Under the pieces are notes generated by a model. It worked only from the letters and a program-made list of their open reading frames with translations, ran no database searches and was not told the origin of the DNA. From contig NZ_OY762229.1 of assembly GCF_963665355.1 (NCBI RefSeq), forward strand, positions 1,054,001-1,118,000: DNA of 64,000 nucleotides, in the 5' to 3' direction. The translations under genes and the position numbers were made by a program. Origin of the DNA: an uncultured Desulfobacter sp. (GTDB lineage Bacteria; Desulfobacterota; Desulfobacteria; Desulfobacterales; Desulfobacteraceae). The first letter of the stretch is position 1, and each line of letters starts with the position of its first letter. Shown piece by piece: positions 50,775 to 59,191 of this stretch.

Positions 50775-50869
50775 GTGGGTAAGTCACTCAGGTTTTTCAA
50801 GCGTTGTTGCAACGCCTCAGATGGGTGATTTTGTGGGCATTTGCCCCTCTTCGAGCCGATCAAACACTA
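50775..50869. repeat. Dispersed repeat, family 1, variant copy ending at the SYLF stop codon
   Basis: It contains GTTGCAACGCCTCAGATGGGTGA and ends ATCAAACACTA, matching the right half and end of 33651-33779 (TGCAACGCGGCAGATGGGTG; CCAAACACTA), with an extra 20-odd bases inserted before the end. Its last three bases provide the stop codon of the SYLF gene (TAG on the minus strand). It is adjacent to family 2 copy 2. Confidence 0.6.
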
Positions 50870-51445
50870 TTTAAGAAGGGTGACGTCGAATTTCTGCCCC
50901 CCTATGGCTGCCTCATACATCAGTCCGCCTTTGACCTGGATAAAAACAGCCATACCTTTGAAATACCCCGTTTGCGCCTGTACGCACGTCGCCGGTCCGG
51001 CGCTGGCTGCGGCGGTTCCGCCGTCACTGCCGGCCTTGGCCTGGACCCCTGCCGTGATCACTATGGCTGAAACCGCGGCATCAAACTCAAAGGAGCCTTT
51101 AGTAAAGTCATCATAGGCCCGCTTGTCCTGGAAAAAGATAATTTCTGAAAAAGCCTGTCCTCCCAGCTGGAAACCAACGGTAAGCTTTGCAATGGTGGCC
51201 GTACCGGTGATCAGATCGTTCTGATAAACCCGGCCCTGGCCAAAGGCGCCTCCCACAACAAAGCCACCCTTGCCCACTATGGGAAATACCGCATACCCAT
51301 AGCAGCTGTTGAAAAAGGGCTGTACCGCCTTAGACTTCTTAAATTCATTAATCACGTTGGTGCATGAATCGGCAAACACTGGAGCGGTAAAAAAAAGAGA
51401 GAGAAGACCTGTCAGCACAATTATAAGAAGTTTTACGGATTTCAT
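50867..51445 (-). CDS. SYLF-domain (Ysc84-like) secreted lipid-binding protein
   Basis: A 192-residue protein with a cleavable signal peptide (residues 1-26, ending VFADSC) and a SYLF/Ysc84 domain: FFNSCYGYAVFPIVGKGGFV, VGGAFGQGRVYQNDLITGTA, IAKLTVGFQLGGQAFSEIIF and FDAAVSAIVITAGVQAKAGS. In this family the domain binds phospholipids, and bacterial members are often secreted or outer-membrane linked. The stop codon is shared with the end of a family 1 repeat. The ATG at 51445 is preceded by AAAGGAGGAT, a strong ribosome-binding site. Confidence 0.9.
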   Translation of the reverse strand: MKSVKLLIIVLTGLLSLFFTAPVFADSCTNVINEFKKSKAVQPFFNSCYGYAVFPIVGKGGFVVGGAFGQGRVYQNDLITGTATIAKLTVGFQLGGQAFSEIIFFQDKRAYDDFTKGSFEFDAAVSAIVITAGVQAKAGSDGGTAAASAGPATCVQAQTGYFKGMAVFIQVKGGLMYEAAIGGQKFDVTLLK

Positions 51446-51488
51446 GGAATCCTCCTTTAGAGCTGAAATGGTATGTCTGAAAGGGTTG

Positions 51489-51845
51489 TCAGGAATGACA
51501 GGCGTTGCAATTGGTTGGCCCTGATTTTTTTCCGGCCTTCTTTGTCTCTTTATGACAGGCGATACAGGTTTTAGTCATCACCTGTTTTGCTTTAAGAAGA
51601 CCGGCTTTTTTTGCTTCATCCAGGGCACCCGGTTTTTTTTCAAAATCTTTGTGACAGACCGCACAGTCTTGTATCACTGCCTGGTGGAGCTGGTGTTTTA
51701 AGAGGACCGGTCCTTTGCTGCCGCCGTTCAGTGTCAGTTCAGGCCGCCCCTTATCCTGGGCCATTACGCCGGATACCGGGATCAAAGACAGTCCAGTAAC
51801 AGTAATGCAGACGGCAAGGCTGATTGTGATCGCTTTTTTGTTCAT
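51489..51845 (-). CDS. Small periplasmic three-haem c-type cytochrome (cytochrome c3/c7-like)
   Basis: A 118-residue protein with a signal peptide (residues 1-29, cleaved near VMAQDKG) and three haem-attachment motifs CxxCH: CAVCH, CIACH and CNACH, plus other His residues (LLKHQLHQAV) that could be axial ligands. Class III cytochromes of sulfate reducers carry four haems and c7 proteins three, so this is closer to the c7 count. It shuttles electrons in the periplasm. It is 43 bases upstream of the SYLF gene on the same strand, so the two may share a transcript. Confidence 0.9.
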   Translation of the reverse strand: MNKKAITISLAVCITVTGLSLIPVSGVMAQDKGRPELTLNGGSKGPVLLKHQLHQAVIQDCAVCHKDFEKKPGALDEAKKAGLLKAKQVMTKTCIACHKETKKAGKKSGPTNCNACHS

Positions 51846-51880
51846 TTTTTTTCCTTTTTTAATGTTAGCGAATTAAAAAT

Positions 51881-51898
51881 CCTGGCTCAATGCCCAGG
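51881..51898 (-). terminator. Short hairpin after serB
   Basis: On the minus strand CCTGG and CCAGG pair around an 8-base loop and are followed by ATTTTTAATT. It lies 28-45 bases after the serB stop, so it could end that transcript. The stem is short, hence modest confidence. Confidence 0.5.
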
Positions 51899-51925
51899 TG
51901 TTTCAGTAATTTTTATATATGACTT

Positions 51926-53155
51926 TCAATTAATGTTTTTCGGATCAGGAATCTCGCGCTCATGAATTCCCAGCAGGAACAAAAGTCCATCCAGGCCCAT
52001 GGTGGAAATGGTATTGGCCGCTTTTTCCCGGACAATAGGCTTGGCGTTAAAGGCCACACCGAGTCCGGCAATGGTGATCATGGGAAGATCATTGGCTCCG
52101 TCACCCACGGCAATGGTCTGCTGTATGGATAGATTTTCTTTTTTTGCAAGCTCGCGTAAAAGATCCGCCTTTTTCTGGCCATCCACAATTTCTCCGGTAA
52201 CCTGCCCTGTGACTTCCCCATTCTCTATTTCAAGGGTATTGGCAAATACATAATCAAAACCCAGGGTTTCTTTAAGATAATTACCCACAAAGGTAAAACC
52301 GCCGGAAAGGATAGCAAGCTTATAACCCAGCCTCTTCAGGGTCCGGGTAACAAGATCGGCCCCATCGGTGAGAGGCAGGGTCCGGGCAAGGCCCTGGATA
52401 TCCTTTTCCTTTAAACCCTTCAGCAAGGCCACACGCCGTCTGAAACTCTCCTTAAAATCAATTTCTCCGCGCATGGCGGATTCCGTGATCCGGGCCACCT
52501 GATCGCCTACACCCGCCAATTTTGCCAATTCATCAATCACCTCTCTTTGGATCAGTGTGGAATCCATGTCAAATACAACCAGCTTGCGGTTTTTACGGTA
52601 AATATTGTCCTCATGAAAGGATATATCAATACCCAGATCCCGGGATATGTGAATGAATCTGCCCTTCATTTCAGGGATACTTTTGGGTGTTCCGGATACG
52701 GCGAACTGGATACAGGCCATGGGGGGTACCTGCGGTCTTTTCAGGGATCTGCGGCCGGACATACGGGTAATGGAGTCAATGTTAAGATCATGATCGGTAA
52801 TCACGGAGGAGACAGCCGAAATCTGGGCAGTGGTAATGGCCCGGCCCATGACCGTAATAATTCTTCTCTCTTTGCCCTGGGTCTGGACCCAGGTTTCGTA
52901 TTCACCAGGATCCACGGGCACAACATCCACGGCCAGACCCATTTTGTGTCCCTCAAAAATCAGATCCTTGAACATCAGAGAAAAATCCTGGGGAGAGGGA
53001 ATATCCACCAGCATGCCCAAAGAGATATGTTCATGGATAACAGCCTGCCCAATATCCAGAATGCTCACCCGATACTGGGCAAGGATGGTTGAAATCCGGG
53101 CGGTAAGACCTTTTCTGTCCTTGCCCGTAATGCTGATAAGAACAATATCCCCCAT
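51926..53155 (-). CDS. serB: Phosphoserine phosphatase with two N-terminal ACT domains
   Basis: A 409-residue protein. Two ACT regulatory domains occupy about residues 1-175 (ISITGKDRKGLTARISTILA; ITVMGRAITTAQISAVSSVI). The HAD-type phosphatase domain follows, with the catalytic motif VVFDMDSTLIQREVIDELAK (DxDxT near residue 191), ILSGGFTFVGNYLKE and VGDGANDLPMITIAG. It makes the last step of serine synthesis, and the ACT part suggests amino-acid feedback. This two-ACT form is known in several Proteobacteria and mycobacteria. It is transcribed alone or with the CCA gene 73 bases upstream. Confidence 0.95.
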   Translation of the reverse strand: MGDIVLISITGKDRKGLTARISTILAQYRVSILDIGQAVIHEHISLGMLVDIPSPQDFSLMFKDLIFEGHKMGLAVDVVPVDPGEYETWVQTQGKERRIITVMGRAITTAQISAVSSVITDHDLNIDSITRMSGRRSLKRPQVPPMACIQFAVSGTPKSIPEMKGRFIHISRDLGIDISFHEDNIYRKNRKLVVFDMDSTLIQREVIDELAKLAGVGDQVARITESAMRGEIDFKESFRRRVALLKGLKEKDIQGLARTLPLTDGADLVTRTLKRLGYKLAILSGGFTFVGNYLKETLGFDYVFANTLEIENGEVTGQVTGEIVDGQKKADLLRELAKKENLSIQQTIAVGDGANDLPMITIAGLGVAFNAKPIVREKAANTISTMGLDGLLFLLGIHEREIPDPKNIN

Positions 53156-53228
53156 AATATATCCCCTGTCGTAAATAATCTTTAAACGTGTCGTCTATTC
53201 AGTATTGTCACCATGGCTGCTGCCGGGT

Positions 53229-54617
53229 CTAGTTTATAGCCTTGCCATCTGAATCTGTAAAGTTGTTTCGGGCCATTTGCCGGACCAGGTCTTCCAGGGT
53301 CGGCCTTTGATTCAGGGACGGGTCATCCAGTACCTGCTCAAATAAAAAATCCTTCACCTTTCCAATGGCCGGCCCCTGGGGCAGGCCCAGAATCTCCTGG
53401 ATCTCCTTACCTGAAATGTCAAGGGCATTAACATTAAACGGGGGGTGCTCATCAAGGGCATCCAGGATTTTACCCAGGCGCAGACGGATGTCCCCAAGGG
53501 TATACGGCTTTTTGACCGGATTCATATTGCCTTTTTTATCGGCAATGCGCATGCGTAAAAAATCCTGATAGGAGAGATTGAGATCATTCAGCATGACCAG
53601 AAGCCTGCGTACCGCTTTGAGGGAAGTGTCTGCTTTCAATGGACGCATGTGTCCCCGAACCAGGGCGTAGATACGGTCCATCTCCTTTCCGGAAAACCGA
53701 AGACGCTCAAGGTCGGCCATCAGGGCCTGGGTGAATTTCTGATGCCCGGGGAAAGTGTTTCGCCCCTCCTTGATTTCCAGTGCATCCGCTTTCCCTGTGT
53801 CATGGAGAAAACCGGCCAGCCGGAGTATGGGCATGGATGCCGGCAGGGCATCTCCCACCATAAGGTTATGCTCAAATACGGTTTCGCCGTGGTGGGGGCC
53901 GCCATCCAGATCGTAGCAACGGTCAAGGCTTGGCAGAATCAGGGCAAGAAGTCCGGTATCATGAAGCAAGTTGAAAAAGCCGGAAGGCTTGTCCATGTCC
54001 ATGGCTTTTATAATTTCCCTTTGAATCCGGTCAGCGGCCCCTTCGGCAGTAATTTTATGGGCATGGGCACGGATGGCATTAAAGGCGTCCGGCGCCATTT
54101 TGAACCCGAAACGGGCCGCAAACCGGCAGGCCCTGACCATACGCACGGGATCTTCCTCAATTCGGTCAACGGGATCCCGGGTGAACCGGATCACTTTATG
54201 TTCAATATCTTTTTGTCCGCCAAAGGGATCGGCCAGGGTTCGGGTGTCAGGGTCCCAGGCCATGCTGTTGATGGTGAGGTCCCGACGACCGAGATCTGTG
54301 GCCGGAAAGGTATGGCCGGCCCCCTTTGCCTTTTGATCTGCCGGCCTGCAGGTTGCCACCTCAACTCTGTTGACCAGGGTTACGGCAAAGGATTTTCCTA
54401 CATATTTAGGTTGCTGGTCGGCAAACAGGCGGGTCAGATCTTCAGGCAGGGCATTGGTCAGGATATCCACATCTGCGGGGTCTGTGCCCAGAAGGGCGTC
54501 CCGAACTGCCCCACCGGCCAGAAAGGCTTGAAATCCCTCGGCCCAAAGTGTGTCGAGGATATGGGAAATGGGATGGCGTACCTGGATGGTATCCAGAATG
54601 TCGGCTGCTGAACGCAT
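53229..54617 (-). CDS. CCA tRNA nucleotidyltransferase / poly(A) polymerase with HD domain
   Basis: A 462-residue class II nucleotidyltransferase. The head domain has FLAGGAVRDALLGTDPADVD with the catalytic Asp pair, and RRDLTINSMAWDPDTRTLAD. RMVRACRFAARFGFKMAPDA is the neck. An HD phosphohydrolase domain is in FEHNLMVGD and GFLHDTGKADAL. Proteins with this domain set either add CCA to tRNA ends or act as poly(A) polymerase; the sequence does not decide. Both tRNAs in this window have encoded CCA. It is twelve bases downstream of the radical SAM gene and probably in one operon with it. Confidence 0.88.
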   Translation of the reverse strand: MRSAADILDTIQVRHPISHILDTLWAEGFQAFLAGGAVRDALLGTDPADVDILTNALPEDLTRLFADQQPKYVGKSFAVTLVNRVEVATCRPADQKAKGAGHTFPATDLGRRDLTINSMAWDPDTRTLADPFGGQKDIEHKVIRFTRDPVDRIEEDPVRMVRACRFAARFGFKMAPDAFNAIRAHAHKITAEGAADRIQREIIKAMDMDKPSGFFNLLHDTGLLALILPSLDRCYDLDGGPHHGETVFEHNLMVGDALPASMPILRLAGFLHDTGKADALEIKEGRNTFPGHQKFTQALMADLERLRFSGKEMDRIYALVRGHMRPLKADTSLKAVRRLLVMLNDLNLSYQDFLRMRIADKKGNMNPVKKPYTLGDIRLRLGKILDALDEHPPFNVNALDISGKEIQEILGLPQGPAIGKVKDFLFEQVLDDPSLNQRPTLEDLVRQMARNNFTDSDGKAIN

Positions 54618-54629
54618 ACAAAATATTTT

Positions 54630-55652
54630 TCAATATATCCCGAACACAGGCGCTGCGCACCCGGGACATTTGTTGGTCTGGGTTAAAAGATTTTCCACTG
54701 TATAGCCAAATCGTTTGACAACAGTCCTTCCGCAGGCTGGGCAACAGGTATTTTCCCTGGCTCCGGGCACATTGCCGGTGTACACATGAACAAGTCCGGT
54801 TGAAAGTGCGATGTCGCAGGCTGTTTCAAGGGTTTCCACAGGTGTGGAACCGATCTGCGTCAACTGGTACGCGGGATGAAACCGGGACAGGTGCCAGGGG
54901 GTGGAAGACCCCAACTCCCCGGCTATAAAGGACGCCATCTGCTCAAGTTCGCCTGGGTCGTCATTGAGCCCCGGGATCACCAGGGTGGTGACTTCCACCA
55001 GAAGACCCAAATCCACCATGGTCTTCAGTGTCTGCTTGACCGGTTCCAGGCGACCGTTGCAATATTTGATGTAAAATGCATCGCTGAAGGATTTAAGATC
55101 CACATTGGCGACATCGAGCACAGCAGCGGAGGCCTGCAGAAGTTTTGGGCTCATAAATCCGTTGGTCACAAGGATATTGGCCAGTCCTGCATCCTTTGCC
55201 AGCATTGCTGTGTCCAGAACCAGTTCAAAAAAAACTGTGGGTTCGGTATAGGTATAGGAAATACTCTGGCACCCGAGTTCCACCGCCTTTGCGACAATCG
55301 CCTCGGGCGTCATTGCCTGGCCTGCAAGGCGGCCGGAGAAAGGATCTGCACCCTGGTCACGGACCTGGGAAATATCAGCATTCTGGCAGAACCGGCAATT
55401 AAAATTACATCCGGGCGCGGCAATGGAAAAAGAACGCGAGCCGGGTTTAAAATGAAAAATGGGCTTTTTCTCAATGGGATCCACACTGGCTGCCACCACC
55501 CGGTCATACACCAGGGAAAAAAGCTGACCATTCCTGTTTTCCCGGACACCACACACGCCGGTTTGCCCCGGTTTAATCTTGCAGTAATGGTTGCAGGCCA
55601 GACATTTGACCCCACCCCCGGACAAGGTTTCATAAAGGCGGGCACGTATCAT
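54630..55652 (-). CDS. amrS: AmmeMemoRadiSam-system radical SAM protein (AmrS-like)
   Basis: A 340-residue radical SAM enzyme. The cluster-binding motif is in APGCNFNCRFCQNADIS (CxxxCxxC near residue 80). An N-terminal Cys-rich patch (KCLACNHYCKIKPGQTGVCG) and a C-terminal zinc-ribbon-like end (CCPACGRTVV; CPGCAAPVFGIY) match the AmrS group, formerly annotated as pyruvate formate-lyase activating enzyme homologue. The system usually includes Memo-like and AMMECR1 partners; neither lies in the window. The start overlaps the end of a methyltransferase gene by four bases. Biological product unknown. Confidence 0.88.
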   Translation of the reverse strand: MIRARLYETLSGGGVKCLACNHYCKIKPGQTGVCGVRENRNGQLFSLVYDRVVAASVDPIEKKPIFHFKPGSRSFSIAAPGCNFNCRFCQNADISQVRDQGADPFSGRLAGQAMTPEAIVAKAVELGCQSISYTYTEPTVFFELVLDTAMLAKDAGLANILVTNGFMSPKLLQASAAVLDVANVDLKSFSDAFYIKYCNGRLEPVKQTLKTMVDLGLLVEVTTLVIPGLNDDPGELEQMASFIAGELGSSTPWHLSRFHPAYQLTQIGSTPVETLETACDIALSTGLVHVYTGNVPGARENTCCPACGRTVVKRFGYTVENLLTQTNKCPGCAAPVFGIY

Positions 55653-56422
55653 TTTTTTCCCTTGAATCCTAACGCCAGGCCTGTGGCCGGCTTATATGAT
55701 TTGCTGTTTCGAATTTTCAGAACCAGGGGCCGGGTGCGAAAGGTGGGCACAGGCTTTATGCGTATACCAATGAAACTGCCCCAGTAAGACCACTGGAGAA
55801 GGTGCCAACTTTCCACCCTGGAGACCAGGCGCCCCGACATAAACGGAAATTGTACGGTTGTCCGCCACTTCATGGGAACTTTTCCCAATATTGATGTCAT
55901 CATGACTTTCAACTCCCATACACTGAAGAAACGGGCCTGGCTGTACATATCCGGAAAAAAGAAACCTTTGGCCCGCCGGACCATATTCTGGGGGGCATAT
56001 CGATTGTGAACACCTATCACGACCTGTTCCCGGGCCACCCGGCATGCCTCTTCAATAACCTTGGCCGGCCGGTCTGAAAATTCAAGGCTGAAAAACAGTA
56101 ACGCCGTATCAAAGGCGTTATCGTCAAAAGGCAAATCCTCGGCCGTACCCCGGTGCAGCTCAACACGATGTCCGAGCCGGGCAGCAGCCTTATCCAGCAT
56201 ATACGCAGATGGGTCAACTCCGGTCAGGTTCATGCCCAGATCCATAAAGGGTTCAAGGCTTAACCCCGTACCACAGCCAATGTCCAGGAGGCGTTTGTCG
56301 GGCGTGGGGTCGATCAGGGAGGTGATCAGTTTGATCTCAAGGTCAAGGCAGTGCCTGGCCCGGCCCTTTTCAAAAAAGGCATCATATTCCTGGGCCGCTT
56401 TGAAATCAAATTCATACACCAT
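55649..56422 (-). CDS. Class I SAM-dependent methyltransferase
   Basis: A 257-residue methyltransferase with the motif I KRLLDIGCGTGLSLEPFMDL (about residues 40-60) followed by LTGVDPSAYMLDKAAARL and the later DTALLFFSLEFSDRPAKVI. It resembles ubiquinone/tocopherol-type small-molecule methyltransferases, but the substrate is unknown. GGAGAG 12 bases upstream favours the ATG at 56422 over two longer starts (56452 and 56467). The stop overlaps the AmrS start as ATGA, so the methyltransferase and the radical SAM enzyme are made together. Confidence 0.85.
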   Translation of the reverse strand: MVYEFDFKAAQEYDAFFEKGRARHCLDLEIKLITSLIDPTPDKRLLDIGCGTGLSLEPFMDLGMNLTGVDPSAYMLDKAAARLGHRVELHRGTAEDLPFDDNAFDTALLFFSLEFSDRPAKVIEEACRVAREQVVIGVHNRYAPQNMVRRAKGFFFPDMYSQARFFSVWELKVMMTSILGKVPMKWRTTVQFPFMSGRLVSRVESWHLLQWSYWGSFIGIRIKPVPTFRTRPLVLKIRNSKSYKPATGLALGFKGKK

Positions 56423-56650
56423 GTTCAGGCCATACTCTCCAAACTGCTCCATATTAAATAACCACATTAAACATAACGTAATTCAGGAAAAAAGCAATCA
56501 AACCCTTAAAAAAACAGCCGGGCTAATGGAGAGCAAGGATTTCTTCAGGCAAACTCTTTGAAAAGATCTCACATGCTTTTTTGTGCTTTACCGCCTATAG
56601 ACTGAGTGGGCAATTGGGGAGATAGGTGTCCAGGCTTCTTTTTTTACGGA

Positions 56651-57061
56651 CTACCATGAAGCCGGTTTGTCTTTTGGAATTTGCCTTTTTTTATGATCAT
56701 CATCAATGGCAACGTACACGAATCTGGCTTCGGTAACTTTATAACGCTCCACACCACCGGGGTGCAGTATGGGTTTGACCCATACTTCGAGCTTCAATGT
56801 AATGGAGGTATTTCCTATTTTTTCCACTTCACCATAGCAGCAAAAGATATCTCCCACCTGAATAGGTTCGATAAATTTCATTCCTTCCACAGCAATGGTC
56901 ACGACGCGTCCACCCGAGATCTCCTTGGCCAGGATGCCCCCTGCGATATCCATCTGGGACATGACCCATCCGCCAAAAATATCTCCGTTGGCGTTGGTAT
57001 CTGCCGGCATTGTCTGGGTTCTAAGGAGCAGGTTTCCTTTTGGCTGGTTTATATATTCCAT
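56651..57061 (-). CDS. yciA: Acyl-CoA thioesterase YciA
   Basis: A 136-residue hotdog-fold thioesterase. It has the family stretches TMPADTNANGDIFGGWVMSQ (with the catalytic region of GDIFGGWV), FIEPIQVGDIFCCYGEV and ARFVYVAIDDDHKKRQIP. It hydrolyses acyl-CoA in the cytoplasm. It lies seven bases after the small membrane protein gene on the same strand, so they may share a transcript. Confidence 0.95.
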   Translation of the reverse strand: MEYINQPKGNLLLRTQTMPADTNANGDIFGGWVMSQMDIAGGILAKEISGGRVVTIAVEGMKFIEPIQVGDIFCCYGEVEKIGNTSITLKLEVWVKPILHPGGVERYKVTEARFVYVAIDDDHKKRQIPKDKPASW

Positions 57062-57068
57062 GGATATC

Positions 57069-57347
57069 CTATCTTTCGTCTGTTGTTGTACATCCCCGGG
57101 TATCCGTGGCGCGGTTATTGTTTTTTTTAGATTTTTTGACTTTAAAAAAATCCCATATGCCCCAGGGAATCAACACTGCGCTCAACACCTGGTTGAAAAG
57201 CGCATGTTCGGCCATTTCAGGGTCCGTCGTCAGCCACCCGTCCCAAAAGCACCACAAACCGAATCCTAACAGTAAAAAAGTAAACACATAGGGACTCATC
57301 TGAGGCGGAGAAGGTGTTTGCTTTTTTTGCGTTTTTTTATCTTCCAT
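57069..57347 (-). CDS. Small two-helix membrane protein of unknown function
   Basis: A 92-residue protein with two hydrophobic segments: YVFTFLLLGFGLWCFWDGWL (about residues 20-40) and LFNQVLSAVLIPWGIWDFFK (about 50-68), between polar Lys/Gln-rich ends. I do not recognise a family. An AAGGAGAAC sequence upstream of the ATG fits a ribosome-binding site. It precedes yciA by seven bases. The function is unknown and the small size makes homology weak. Confidence 0.7.
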   Translation of the reverse strand: MEDKKTQKKQTPSPPQMSPYVFTFLLLGFGLWCFWDGWLTTDPEMAEHALFNQVLSAVLIPWGIWDFFKVKKSKKNNNRATDTRGCTTTDER

Positions 57348-57700
57348 GAGACGATTGTTCTCCTTGTAAAGGTATTTGACAAAATATTTATCATAGAATT
57401 TTTTGATTGAGAAGAAATAAGAAGCAAATATTTTTTAAAAAAAGAATCATTTCGATGGGTTTGAAAATAATAATGGCGATTAATCCCGGATATCTCAGCA
57501 TAAACCGGTAAAATTGACATCGGGCTGCCGGCTGTCAATTTCGATTTCCCATCGTCCTGCATCTCGGAGTAGACATTTATGCTCAACTGTTTTATTAGAC
57601 ATTGTTTTGTTTCGACAAAATTTAATGATTGTATTATGACCCAAATTTTTTTGGCGAAAACCCAATTAACAACGGACCCATCAGTGGCCGGGAGAGCAAA
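57348..57700. other. Divergent intergenic region between the small membrane protein and the S1 gene
   Basis: 353 bases, AT-rich. A TTGACA (57376-57381) is present but has no -10 box at proper spacing; a TATTAT near 57633 lies ahead of the S1 gene without a good -35. No gene, hairpin or riboswitch is recognised. Confidence 0.5.
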
Positions 57701-59170
57701 ATGAACGACAGGTTTGAGGACGATAACACCCAGAACACTGACCAAGGCATCAATGAAATGAGCTTTGAACAGATGCTTGATGCCTATGATTCAAAAATCG
57801 GCCGGGAATTCAGACCCGGAGATATGGTGGAAGGCCAGATCATTTCCATTGGAGAAAATTCAGTTTACCTGGACACAGGGACAAAGTCCGACGGTGTGGT
57901 GGATAAGTCCGAACTTTTGGATGAAAATGGTGAATTTCAGTATTCCGTGGGTGACATGCTCAAACTGTACGTGGTTTCACTGAGCGAAAGCGAAGTGATT
58001 CTGTCCAAGGCGGTTTCCGGGGCTGGGATGGCTGCCATGATTGAAGATGCCTATCACGGTCATACCCCTGTTGAAGGCCGGGTGACCGGTGTTGTCAAGG
58101 GCGGTTTTTCCGTGGATGTTCTGGGTAAAAGAGCATTTTGTCCGGTGAGCCAGATTGATGTCAAATATGTGGAAACCCCTGAGGATTTTAAGGGGCAGAC
58201 CCTTCATTTTCTGATTACCAGGTATGAAGAAAAGGGCAAGAATATTGTTGTCTCCCGCAGGGAACTTCTCAACGAACAGATCAGAGAGGAGCGTACCGCG
58301 TTCATGAAAGAACTGTCCGAAGGCGATACGGTTCAGGGCAAGGTGACCAAACTGATGTCCTACGGCGCATTTATTGAGCTTGCGCCCGGCGTGGAGGGCA
58401 TGGCCCACATTTCCGAATTAAGCTGGTCCCGGGTGGAAAAGCCTGAAGAGGTGGTCCGGGTGGATGATATTCTGCCTGTCAAGGTGTTAAAAATTGAAAA
58501 ACCCCTTTCCGATTCCCCTAAAATTTCCCTTTCCGTTAAACAAACTTCGGGTAACCCCTGGGATAACATCGGCATCACCTTCAGTGTCGGAGACCAGGTG
58601 AGCGGGAAAGTGGTCCGTTTGACCTCTTTCGGAGCGTTTGTGGAAATTTCTCCGGGCATTGACGGGCTGGTCCATGTATCTGAAATGAGCCATATAAAAA
58701 GGGTCCTGCGCCCCGATGATGAGGTTGGCGTGGGGGATACCGTTCAGGTGATGATCAAGGCCATTGACATGGACAGTAAACGCATCTCTCTGAGCATGAA
58801 AGATGCGGCAGGCGATCCCTGGACAGGTGTTCTTGCCAAATATCCCATGGGCAGTGTTGTGGAAGGCACCCTGGAAAAAAAGGAAGGTTTTGGGCTGTTT
58901 ATCCGTCTGGAGCCCGGCATTACAGGCTTGATGCCCATGTCAAACCTGCGCCAGTCCCCTGATGCAGGAAAACTTGAATCATTGAAACCCGGAGATACGA
59001 CTCAAGTTCTGATTCAGGAGGTGGATGAGGATAATCGGCGCATGACCCTGGCACCTCCTGACCAGAAATCCTCAGACAACTGGAAACAGTTTGCAAAAAG
59101 CGCCAAGGGCAGTTCCTCATTTGGATCCATGGAGAGCATTTTACGCAAAGCTCTGGAGAAAAAAAAATAA
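57701..59170 (+). CDS. S1 RNA-binding-domain protein (ribosomal protein S1-like, five domains)
   Basis: A 489-residue protein with five S1 domains: about residues 35-100, 115-185, 205-280, 290-370 and 375-450, for example GDTVQGKVTKLMSYGAFIEL, GDQVSGKVVRLTSFGAFVEI and GSVVEGTLEKKEGFGLFIRL. Domains three and four are the best conserved, with the FGAF core. Bacterial S1 usually has six; this is shorter, so it may be a second S1-like protein rather than the main rpsA. The ATG at 57701 follows GGAG and leads an acidic start (MNDRFEDDNTQ). An ORF upstream of it to 57629 is not used. Role in translation is inferred. Confidence 0.88.
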   Translation: MNDRFEDDNTQNTDQGINEMSFEQMLDAYDSKIGREFRPGDMVEGQIISIGENSVYLDTGTKSDGVVDKSELLDENGEFQYSVGDMLKLYVVSLSESEVILSKAVSGAGMAAMIEDAYHGHTPVEGRVTGVVKGGFSVDVLGKRAFCPVSQIDVKYVETPEDFKGQTLHFLITRYEEKGKNIVVSRRELLNEQIREERTAFMKELSEGDTVQGKVTKLMSYGAFIELAPGVEGMAHISELSWSRVEKPEEVVRVDDILPVKVLKIEKPLSDSPKISLSVKQTSGNPWDNIGITFSVGDQVSGKVVRLTSFGAFVEISPGIDGLVHVSEMSHIKRVLRPDDEVGVGDTVQVMIKAIDMDSKRISLSMKDAAGDPWTGVLAKYPMGSVVEGTLEKKEGFGLFIRLEPGITGLMPMSNLRQSPDAGKLESLKPGDTTQVLIQEVDEDNRRMTLAPPDQKSSDNWKQFAKSAKGSSSFGSMESILRKALEKKK

Positions 59171-59191
59171 GGGTGGCTTCCTTGCATTAAA

